A program made the translations under genes and the position numbers. Source: Pseudomonadota bacterium (GTDB taxonomy: Bacteria; Pseudomonadota; Gammaproteobacteria; Steroidobacterales; Steroidobacteraceae). Taken from it: a DNA stretch of 64,000 bases. Under the pieces are notes generated by a model. The model worked only from the letters and a program-made list of their open reading frames with translations, ran no database searches and had not been told where the DNA came from. The stretch spans positions 12,191 through 76,190 of the forward strand of contig JAEWBG010000057.1 in NCBI GenBank assembly GCA_023391335.1, written 5' to 3'. Positions 33,968 through 41,227 of the stretch are shown here, in pieces; the first letter of the stretch is position 1; every line of letters begins with the position of its first letter.

Positions 33968-34492
33968 ATGAAAGCGTCTGCATGGTGGTTGACAACAGGC
34001 TTCGTGCTCGGCCTAAGCGCCAGCTATGTGGTCCGTCCGTTACTCCATCCTGAAATGGCAAGTCAGCTCACGCGTACAGTGAGCACGCGTGGGCCTTCAC
34101 CACTGCTCGTTCAGTCGGAGTGCGAGCTGAGTAGTGTTCAGCTCGATCACCTGGCAGATCGCTTAGCACCTGCTCTCATTGAAAAGATCGCCGCATCACA
34201 TCCTCCTGAAATAGGTTCGGAGCAAACACAGACGATACGTAACGACTCGGCTACGACTGCCAACGAAATGCAAAGAGTTCAAGCGTTCACGCGAGCGACG
34301 CACTTGATAGATCAGATGATTGCGGATCGCCAGGTGACCCCAGAAGGACTGAGCGATGCGCAAGCATTGCTGCGGCAAACCGGACAGTCGGATCGCGGCT
34401 ACGAAGTAATGTCGAGAGTCTCTGCCGCAGTCAATCGCGGCGACCTAACGCCCGCCGAGGCGGGACTGGTTCCTCCTGCCATTGGCCGCTAG
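33968..34492 (+). CDS. Membrane-anchored helical protein of unknown function
   Basis: A 174-residue protein with one N-terminal membrane helix (WWLTTGFVLGLSASYVV) and a soluble, mostly helical remainder. No cysteine cluster and no recognised family. It begins on the base after the previous stop. The order, an exported small protein followed by a single-pass anchored protein, repeats that of 27700/28238. Confidence 0.72.
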   Translation: MKASAWWLTTGFVLGLSASYVVRPLLHPEMASQLTRTVSTRGPSPLLVQSECELSSVQLDHLADRLAPALIEKIAASHPPEIGSEQTQTIRNDSATTANEMQRVQAFTRATHLIDQMIADRQVTPEGLSDAQALLRQTGQSDRGYEVMSRVSAAVNRGDLTPAEAGLVPPAIGR

Positions 34493-34599
34493 TGAGTCAG
34501 TCGCATTTCAATTCGATCCGCCGGGTCGCTTAGCTCGCAGTCCAATCTTCCAAACTCATTCCGCGACGGAGTGAGTGCGTGAGCCATACCAGTGTGCGG

Positions 34600-34626
34600 A
34601 GAGGAAAAAGAGAAGGCCGAGGGAGG
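34600..34626 (+). promoter_or_regulatory. Purine-rich 11-bp direct repeat, site 4
   Basis: AGAGGAAAAA is followed by GAGAAG, GCCGA and GGGAGG; only the first hexamer departs from the consensus by one base. It lies 140 bp before the protease-like gene at 34761. Confidence 0.5.
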
Positions 34627-34760
34627 CGTTCGGGCACGACTCTTCTAGTCATTCTCATTAACGTGCGCCGCCTTCGGCTGAATGCAGCATCCGCTTTACT
34701 AGCGAATGCAGACGCAGACTCAGCCGGACCGCAAGTGAGATCAACTGGAGATGAAGATCC

Positions 34761-35894
34761 ATGCTCGATGTCCCGCAAGAATTTTTTGCACGCACGAACA
34801 ACTCAGCATCTGTCTGCGCTGGCGGGCTCGGCTTGCGATTTAAATGCGCACTTTTGATGCTGCTGCTCTCCGCGTGCTCCCTCCTGTCCGAATCCGCGCA
34901 CGCTCTTGGTTGCCCGACCACGCAGCCTGGAGCCACCCTGCAGCCCGTCACTCAAGACGGATTCAGCTTCTATAACGAAGCGACCCTTTACGACCAACAA
35001 TTAAATGCGGACGGCACGGCGCTGCTTTGTCGTTACTCCGGGCAGGTGTATGCGCAGTCGAACTACGGCGGTGCCGCTGCTGTGCCGGCTGGCACCTATC
35101 GCTTCGACCGCATGGCGGAAAGCCCAACGCATTACGACCCGGCGAACTCTTGGGTGGTCAAGCTACTGAACGCGAACCACGAATACTGGTGCGACGGCGC
35201 GGCAATCGCGCCCGATTGGGTACTGACGGCCCGGAGTTGTGGAGATGGCGTGGGGCCCGGAACGCCCGTTGTGGTGGGTCCCCGAACTCCCATCGAGACA
35301 TGTTGGTACGTCTCCGGAGGATGGGGAAAGCCGCCGAAGCGTGTGTGCGCGACCGCTCCGCCCGTGACCACCACCGTGGCGTGGCCGTATGAATATCTAA
35401 CGAGTGCAGGCCAATTCAAAGGCGACTTGGTATTGCTCAAGCTGACGCACCCGGTGGTACTTTCGGAATACGGCGTTCCGGCATTTGCACGGTTGGACTT
35501 CGACAGCGCGCAAACGGGCTGTGCGAAAGGCGCACCTCCTTGCACTTACTGGAGCGGCGTTGACCTCACGTGGGCCGATACCACCGGAAATGTGGACAGC
35601 TATCGTCGCCCCGCCGAGACGAACGCACTCAGCGCCGCGAAGGTGAAATTTCACAGAAACGCCGCGTGCAACTTTTCGTACCTCGATTTGAGCTTTCTGG
35701 ATCCCGGACTCTGCACTCTCGCGAACGACTCGGCCGCGAGAGGATCCCCCCTCGTCTACAACGACCTCATTGTAGGAATTTGGCAAGCCCAGTTCTGGGA
35801 AGGTGCGGCGGACGTCGCCAACGGAAAAGCCGGGGCGTGGATTATGAACACCGTCGCTTCTGAATTGCAGCGACGTATTCCACGGCCTCAATAG
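34761..35894 (+). CDS. Exported trypsin-like protein, His of the triad replaced
   Basis: A 377-residue exported protein (signal or lipoprotein signal around LLMLLLSACSLL, after about 25 extra residues) with a chymotrypsin-like domain. The histidine site reads VLTARSCGDG, where a Ser takes the place of the catalytic His. The Asp site is present (KGDLVLLKL) and the serine site reads NDSAARGSPL, with one more residue than GDSGGP. It is thus probably inactive or unusual. It forms a tandem with the paralogue at 35992 (97 bp apart), with which it shares YDQQLNA, CRY, GTYRFDR and WPYEYLT-like segments. Confidence 0.78.
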   Translation: MLDVPQEFFARTNNSASVCAGGLGLRFKCALLMLLLSACSLLSESAHALGCPTTQPGATLQPVTQDGFSFYNEATLYDQQLNADGTALLCRYSGQVYAQSNYGGAAAVPAGTYRFDRMAESPTHYDPANSWVVKLLNANHEYWCDGAAIAPDWVLTARSCGDGVGPGTPVVVGPRTPIETCWYVSGGWGKPPKRVCATAPPVTTTVAWPYEYLTSAGQFKGDLVLLKLTHPVVLSEYGVPAFARLDFDSAQTGCAKGAPPCTYWSGVDLTWADTTGNVDSYRRPAETNALSAAKVKFHRNAACNFSYLDLSFLDPGLCTLANDSAARGSPLVYNDLIVGIWQAQFWEGAADVANGKAGAWIMNTVASELQRRIPRPQ

Positions 35895-35991
35895 CACTTG
35901 TCGGCAGTTGTCGTAGTGCCGCTTTCGCTTAGCAGCGCTAGTGGAGACGCATCTCGCCAGCCGAGCCAACACACAAAAGGAGATATCGCGA

Positions 35992-37206
35992 ATGCTGAAT
36001 ATCGCTGCAATGGAATCCGCGCACGAAGTCGCTAACGCTCGTGGCGAGCCGTCAGCTCTACTATTCGCGATGACCATTGATACTGCCGGACGGTGGAGAG
36101 TTGTGCTCTCGCTATCACTAATGGTCATCGCGATGCTGGCGTTCAGTGCGTCTGTCTATGCTCAAGCTTGTCCAGCCACGCAGCCCGACAGCGTCGTGCC
36201 GAATTCCCAAACCATGGAAGGTTCCGCCGTGTACCGAAGCGCGAAGCTCTACGATCAGCAATTGAATGCGTTAGGTACGGTGACGCTGTGCCGCTATCGC
36301 GCTGCGCTGTTCTCGTTCAATTCTCGTACGGGTGCGGAAGTGCCGAACGGCACTTATCTGTTCGATCGCACGATCGGCGCGACATCGAGCTCGTTCCCAC
36401 CGAATGCGTGGGTAGTTCGACTCTTAGATGCGCAAGGGAAGTACGTGTGTTCGGGCGCAGCTATTACCCCCGACTGGGTGCTCACCGCGCGTCACTGCGG
36501 CATAGGCGTCGGGCCTGGCACAGAAGTTCTGGCTGGCACCGATCTCGAGCGTCAACACTGCCAAGTTTGGCTGTTAGGAGGCGTGCGCAAGACAATCTGC
36601 ACAAACCTGCCTCTGCCTGCACAGGTCACCTCCGTCAGGTATCCCTATGAATACTTGACCGCCGACAAGGTGTACTGGAAAGGGGGCCTGATGTTGCTCA
36701 AGCTAACGCGGCCAATCGTTCTTACGACCTACGGCATGCCAAGTCTGAATGGTATCGACTTCGACTCCAATGAGGACTGCACAACGATTCTTGGGTGCGA
36801 CAGAACACGGTGGGACGGGGAGTTGATTGGCTGGCTACCCTATGACGGATCCAGCAGCGAACCCGACGCCATTAAGAGATATCCGATCAAGTTCTTCCGC
36901 GATTCCACTTGTCATACGGGCGAATCTTGGGACGCGATCGTAGACGATGACCTTTGTGGGCTCATCAACACGAGCGCGCCGGAAATTGCGCGACTAGATC
37001 CCGCATGGATCCCTCGGCTGTATGCCGTTACCGGCGACGACTCTCAAGGAGCACCACTCGTCTACCACGGATTGATCGTAGGAGTTCTCTCTGGGAACAA
37101 CTTCTCAGGACTTGCTTTCGCCGACGTTGCAAACAATGGATCGACTTCTTGGATACGAAGCACGGTTGGCGCTCCTCTGTACAGCCAAGTGCTACCAGCG
37201 CAGTGA
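35992..37206 (+). CDS. Exported trypsin-like protein, Asp of the triad replaced
   Basis: A 404-residue exported paralogue of the preceding gene with a signal helix at about 36-55 (VVLSLSLMVIAMLAFSASVY). The histidine site is intact (VLTARHCGIG) and the serine site reads DDSQGAPL. The segment that should hold the aspartate is KGGLMLLKL, with Gly in its place. So it retains His and Ser but appears to have lost Asp, the opposite of its neighbour. AAAGGAGATAT seven bases upstream fixes the start; a GTG at 35941 is less likely. Probably co-transcribed with 34761. Confidence 0.78.
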   Translation: MLNIAAMESAHEVANARGEPSALLFAMTIDTAGRWRVVLSLSLMVIAMLAFSASVYAQACPATQPDSVVPNSQTMEGSAVYRSAKLYDQQLNALGTVTLCRYRAALFSFNSRTGAEVPNGTYLFDRTIGATSSSFPPNAWVVRLLDAQGKYVCSGAAITPDWVLTARHCGIGVGPGTEVLAGTDLERQHCQVWLLGGVRKTICTNLPLPAQVTSVRYPYEYLTADKVYWKGGLMLLKLTRPIVLTTYGMPSLNGIDFDSNEDCTTILGCDRTRWDGELIGWLPYDGSSSEPDAIKRYPIKFFRDSTCHTGESWDAIVDDDLCGLINTSAPEIARLDPAWIPRLYAVTGDDSQGAPLVYHGLIVGVLSGNNFSGLAFADVANNGSTSWIRSTVGAPLYSQVLPAQ

Positions 37207-37542
37207 CCAATCGAGTCTCGTTTCTTCAAGTGAGTCGTACCGGAGCTAATCGTTCCGGCTCCGCACGTGAAGGGACGATTCCGCGCAGGAATGCAGCGAA
37301 GAAGACACTGTCAAGACCGCTGAGCTCGCGACGAGCCTGGAGCCTGGGAATCGGCCGCGAACGGGCTAGACATAAGCTGACTTGTTTCGACGAGCGGCTT
37401 CGATCGGGTTGTCGCGGATTTGTACAACGATCAAAGGAGAGGAATTAGGGAGGAACTAGGGAAGGACTTTCCGCTCATCCGTTATGCATCCTGCGCGCCG
37501 TCCAACGGCCCCAACGATCAATCGCACGCGAGACATGCAACG
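37207..37542. other. Leader region of the beta-helix gene
   Basis: No credible gene in 336 bp. The purine-rich direct repeat lies at 37438-37464. No terminator hairpin for the protease pair is obvious. Confidence 0.4.
37438..37464 (+). promoter_or_regulatory. Purine-rich 11-bp direct repeat, site 5
   Basis: AGAGGAATTA is followed by GGGAGG, AACTA and GGGAAG, with an 11-bp period. It lies 84 bp before the start at 37543. Confidence 0.55.
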
Positions 37543-38559
37543 ATGAAGAGCAAGCGACTTTTTGGATTCGCACTACCGGTACTGTTCTTAGCTGCTGCCG
37601 CTGCCAACGCGGCGTGTGTTCCTGTAGACACAGTTCCGTATACGATCACTCAGAGCGGTTTTTACTGCCTCACGAAAGACCTGGGCGTAAATGGCAACGC
37701 CATCGCTATTGCAGCGAGCCACGTAGACCTCGACTTCCAAGGTCACACCCTTGTCGACACATCAGCGCAGGCTCCGAGTACTGGAGTTACGTTTGCGTCG
37801 ACCGAATCAGTAGCTGGGGATGTCAAAGTTCACAACGGCGTGCTCGATGGCTTTCTCACGGGCATTTTGCTCACGAAAACCGATAGCAATCTCGAGACTT
37901 CCAATCTCGTCGTGGACAACATGACTGTTCAGAACTCAAGGCTGCGAGGCATCGCAGTGTTCGGATCGGCGGTCACGGTTACGAATAATCGCGTGTACAA
38001 CACGCGCAATCGAATCGTCGCCACTGGCATCATGATTAGCAGCACCTTGCACCCCGGCTTAGGGGCATCAAATAGAGCGTTAGTTCAGAACAACGACATC
38101 AAAAACACTTATGTGACTGAGCCCTCTCAGTACGCCTCTGCGGTGGGTTTGATGGTGGACTACTACATCGATGTTCAGATCCGCAGTAACCAGATCACGA
38201 ATACCTGGGTTCCGATCCAAGCTCCCAACGGATACGCGATCGGATTGGACATCGATCAGACGAACGGTGTGTGCGCCGGAGTCTGTGCTTCCGTTCCAAC
38301 GGGAGCACTGCTCATCGAGGACAATCGAGTAGCCGCTGATATTCCCACCATGAGACTCGCGAACACTAATTCGGTCGGCATCCGAGTCAGATACCCGAGC
38401 GATCATGCGATCGTAAGCGGGTCGACCGTAGTGCGCTTCACCACTGGCATCGATGTAAGCGGAGGCGCATGGCCCAACACGCCACCAGTTCTGTTGGTGC
38501 GCAATAAAGTCCTTGGCGCAGCAACTCCGACGAGAGGTGGACTCCTCCTGCCTGAGTGA
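37543..38559 (+). CDS. Exported right-handed beta-helix protein
   Basis: A 338-residue exported protein (signal LFGFALPVLFLAAAAANA). The mature part has the repetitive, asparagine-rich turns of parallel beta-helix proteins (VTVTNNRVYNTRNR, ALVQNNDIKNTYV, VQIRSNQITNTWV, LLIEDNRVAAD). Such folds are typical of pectate lyases and other polysaccharide-acting or binding proteins. No clear catalytic Asp/Arg set is visible, so the reaction is open. ATG 37543 is chosen because the signal starts there. It ends 16 bp from the convergent M56 gene. Confidence 0.78.
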   Translation: MKSKRLFGFALPVLFLAAAAANAACVPVDTVPYTITQSGFYCLTKDLGVNGNAIAIAASHVDLDFQGHTLVDTSAQAPSTGVTFASTESVAGDVKVHNGVLDGFLTGILLTKTDSNLETSNLVVDNMTVQNSRLRGIAVFGSAVTVTNNRVYNTRNRIVATGIMISSTLHPGLGASNRALVQNNDIKNTYVTEPSQYASAVGLMVDYYIDVQIRSNQITNTWVPIQAPNGYAIGLDIDQTNGVCAGVCASVPTGALLIEDNRVAADIPTMRLANTNSVGIRVRYPSDHAIVSGSTVVRFTTGIDVSGGAWPNTPPVLLVRNKVLGAATPTRGGLLLPE

Positions 38560-38575
38560 TGGATTTAGCGTCCGA

Positions 38576-39910
38576 TTACTGGCTACTATCTCTTACGTTC
38601 ACGTCCTCTTCGATCTGCCGGACACTGCGCACGTACGCAGTGTCCGGCAGCATTCCGTCTACATTCTTCCCCATCAGCGAGTTGGCATCCGCGTGCACGC
38701 GCGACACACGCTGAACCAATCGGACGTTGAACCGCCGCTGAAGTATGTCTGCGACTAAGTGCTTGTTATCCGCCGCAGAGCCTGAGAGCGCCTTGATATC
38801 GATGTCATATCGCGGATGATCGAGCTCGCGCAGCTCGCCGCGCACCTCGGTCAGGCCGACGGACCATGTTCGCCCGATGAGCTCACGCAACGAGACATTG
38901 CGGCCATAGACATAGTCCTGACCGACTACTAGAACACTCGGATCATGCGCGCGACTGACCCGAATCGATCGTGTGCCTGCATCGATATGCAGCAGCGAAG
39001 TCACGACGACATTCATACCCGAGGCAAAGGGGACAGCGACGCAAAGCAGCGCCGCACACGCCACCATGCATCGTCGCAGCCAAGACGTCCGGCATTGAGA
39101 CAAGATGGCAGAGATTCGCACCGTTAGATCGGCACTCGCGGCATACGCGACACATCTCTTCTGCGGCTCTATCGATCCGCGGCAGATATGCAGCAGCGTT
39201 GCGGCGTAGTCCCGGCGCTCAAGTCCTGAGTCGATTGCCGCCTCGTCGCACGCTTGTTCGCGTTCTCGAACAATTTTGCTTCCGATCAACCACACAAGAG
39301 GATGAAACCAAAAGATGGCTTGGACGAAGGAGTGAACATAGGCGACCAAATTATCGCGACGCCGAACGTGTTCTAGTTCATGTGCGATAACCGCCTTCAG
39401 CTGCGTCGGCGAAAACGTTGACGCAATCCGCGCGGGCAATAGCAGCACCGGATCGACCACGCCAATTACACACGGATTCGAGATTGCATTCGAAGCACGA
39501 ACCTGGACGGTCGCGGATACATGGCAGAACCAACTGCCATTCAGCAGCGAGCGACTGTCGATCCATCCCAAGAGGAGGCGCTGCATATAAATGGCACTGA
39601 TGGGAGCCCATATCGCCAAGAGCAGCCATTGCGCATGGGATTCCAGATACCGAACGGCGATCGATGCAGAGCTTAGTGGCGAGGCAGCGTGCTGCACTAG
39701 GGGCAACACTGCAGCCGGATCGTCAGCTTGAAATACGAATTGGCCGCCGATCCAGCTAAACAGCGCAAACGGAAACAGAAATTTTGCCGAGGCTGCTAAC
39801 CAAATCCAGCTTCGAAGCTTCGCAGAGTCGCGGCGTAAAACCGTAGCCAGCAACCACGCGACAAGCGCGAACCAAGTCGATTGCCATAGATGATCCGCCA
39901 GCGCGCTCAC
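38576..39910 (-). CDS. M56 (BlaR1-like) membrane metallopeptidase with DUF3738-like C-terminus
   Basis: A 444-residue membrane protease. The N-terminal half has membrane helices and the zinc site HELEH (177-181), with a downstream EREQACDEAA segment supplying the third ligand. After a further helix (about 285-305), the periplasmic part (about 310-420) resembles the DUF3738 domain (NVSLRELIGRTW, HPRYDIDIKAL, DILQRRFNVRLV). In BlaR1/MecR1, signal binding outside activates the protease inside, which removes the BlaI repressor. The gene follows BlaI by 2 bp. What it senses is unknown. Confidence 0.88.
   Translation of the reverse strand: MSALADHLWQSTWFALVAWLLATVLRRDSAKLRSWIWLAASAKFLFPFALFSWIGGQFVFQADDPAAVLPLVQHAASPLSSASIAVRYLESHAQWLLLAIWAPISAIYMQRLLLGWIDSRSLLNGSWFCHVSATVQVRASNAISNPCVIGVVDPVLLLPARIASTFSPTQLKAVIAHELEHVRRRDNLVAYVHSFVQAIFWFHPLVWLIGSKIVREREQACDEAAIDSGLERRDYAATLLHICRGSIEPQKRCVAYAASADLTVRISAILSQCRTSWLRRCMVACAALLCVAVPFASGMNVVVTSLLHIDAGTRSIRVSRAHDPSVLVVGQDYVYGRNVSLRELIGRTWSVGLTEVRGELRELDHPRYDIDIKALSGSAADNKHLVADILQRRFNVRLVQRVSRVHADANSLMGKNVDGMLPDTAYVRSVRQIEEDVNVRDSSQ
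38615..38650. terminator. Perfect 15-bp hairpin inside the M56 3' end
   Basis: CTGCCGGACACTGCG and CGCAGTGTCCGGCAG form a perfect stem around CACGTA. It lies inside the last 80 bp of the M56 reading frame and about 55 bp beyond the stop of the convergent beta-helix gene. It could terminate transcription of the beta-helix gene. No T-tract follows. Confidence 0.5.
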
Positions 39911-39912
39911 AT

Positions 39913-40293
39913 CTACTTCTCCTCGCGTGATTGCTCGCGCAACAGTTTTTCGGCTGCCTTGATGTCATCCATCGTCAGCCTCCCCGTTTCGATCAAATGC
40001 GACATCAAAGGCTGCGAGCGACCGCCGAACAATGCCAATACGTCATCGAGCCAACGCTTTTGGGCCGCGCCGCGAGAGACGAGCGGCTCAAAAATGTTCG
40101 CATTACCGATCTTCTTAGCGCGCCGTACTGCGCCCTTCTCTTCCAACCGATAAACGATGGTCTGCACGGTCGTGTAGGCGGGCTTCCCCTTTTTAGGAAA
40201 GGCGTCATGGATCTCGCGCACGGAGCTGGGCCCCGCCGCCCACAAAACCTCCATGACTTTCATTTCGAGTTTGCTGATTTTCGGTGATGCCAT
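39913..40293 (-). CDS. BlaI/MecI-family repressor
   Basis: A 126-residue winged-helix repressor (KISKLEMKVMEVLWAAGPSS, YTTVQTIVYRLEEKGAVRR recognition region, then a C-terminal dimerisation part). In the family the protein dimerises on TACA/TGTA dyads and is inactivated by the cognate M56 protease. The M56 gene is 2 bp downstream and the FecR-like gene 6 bp upstream, so it is a middle gene of the operon. Two candidate dyads lie before the first gene (42895-42925), suggesting autoregulation. Confidence 0.92.
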   Translation of the reverse strand: MASPKISKLEMKVMEVLWAAGPSSVREIHDAFPKKGKPAYTTVQTIVYRLEEKGAVRRAKKIGNANIFEPLVSRGAAQKRWLDDVLALFGGRSQPLMSHLIETGRLTMDDIKAAEKLLREQSREEK

Positions 40294-40299
40294 GGCAAC

Positions 40300-41226
40300 T
40301 CAGTTAAACGTGTTGGACAACGTATCGGACGTCGTGGTGCAGACCCGATAGGAACCGACAGTACCTGACTGCGTAACGCAATGCAGGTCCAGATTACGCG
40401 TCCAGGCGAGCCGCCGCTCGATCTCCTCCGACTGCACCATGGCACTGGTGAACCATGACGGACCGATCGATCCGATTTCGTTCTTTGAAAACTTGTGTCC
40501 GCCAGAACTGACCTGCTGGCGAATCAATGCCGCCGAGAGCGCTGCACTCGCTCGTGTTTCAGGTACGTCGACTTCGCCGGACGCGACAATCAAGCTGGCG
40601 TTCTCCGCCGTCAGCCGTGCAATGCAGAACTCCGCAGACCCCGCTGTCACGCCGAACTGTCGCGGACCCGCATAAACCATGAAAGGTCGATGAGGATCTT
40701 CTCGAACCTCGATGGTCGCCTCGCCTTTCAGCATGAATACTTCGCGCCGCTGCGGAATGAAGCCGACTAGCAATCGAGACGCTTCGTTCATGACGATCAC
40801 ACTGCTATCGGGCAACGTGATGGATTTGCGTTCGCCATCGGCGGTTTCGAACACCGCTTCGCTGCGTGCCAGCGCACGTTGCGGCTCGGAATGGGACCAC
40901 ACACGCGTCATCGCGACCAACACCGTCGTGAGCGAAAGCGCGGACACGCCAAAGACGATTGCGATCAACATTCTGTCGTACCGACGCTCGGTCCGCTCCT
41001 CTGCATAGGCATCTGCGGGAATCAGCTCGCCCAGCACGGCGAGGATCTCAGGGCCGTGCCAACGTTTGCAGCGATCCACAATAATCTGCCGATGCGCTCT
41101 CACCTTTAGCCAACGGCGCAGTCCGCGAATATCGTCTGCGGTCGTTGCACGCTCGAGCTTCTCGAGCCAAAGCGCCGCCTCCTCGCTCATCTGCGCTCTG
41201 CGAGCTTCCGTGTCCTGCGCGCCCAT
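40300..41226 (-). CDS. FecR-like single-pass membrane protein
   Basis: A 308-residue protein. The N-terminal part (about 15-60, WLEKLERATTADDIRGLRRW) resembles the cytoplasmic helical segment of anti-sigma regulators of the FecR type. A membrane helix follows (86-106), then a FecR domain (about 130-240, TADGERKSITLPDSSVIVMN, REVFMLKGEATIEVRED, AGSAEFCIARL). Unlike FecR, no ECF sigma factor gene is adjacent. It starts one base after the AAA ATPase stop and is the second gene of a four-gene operon. It may link envelope state to the operon's ATPase. Confidence 0.85.
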   Translation of the reverse strand: MGAQDTEARRAQMSEEAALWLEKLERATTADDIRGLRRWLKVRAHRQIIVDRCKRWHGPEILAVLGELIPADAYAEERTERRYDRMLIAIVFGVSALSLTTVLVAMTRVWSHSEPQRALARSEAVFETADGERKSITLPDSSVIVMNEASRLLVGFIPQRREVFMLKGEATIEVREDPHRPFMVYAGPRQFGVTAGSAEFCIARLTAENASLIVASGEVDVPETRASAALSAALIRQQVSSGGHKFSKNEIGSIGPSWFTSAMVQSEEIERRLAWTRNLDLHCVTQSGTVGSYRVCTTTSDTLSNTFN

Positions 41227-41227
41227 C

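Noticed and set aside
40300..41226. Classical FecIR iron-uptake regulation
   Set aside because: No ECF sigma factor gene and no TonB receptor gene are adjacent; the operon partners are an ATPase, BlaI and M56.
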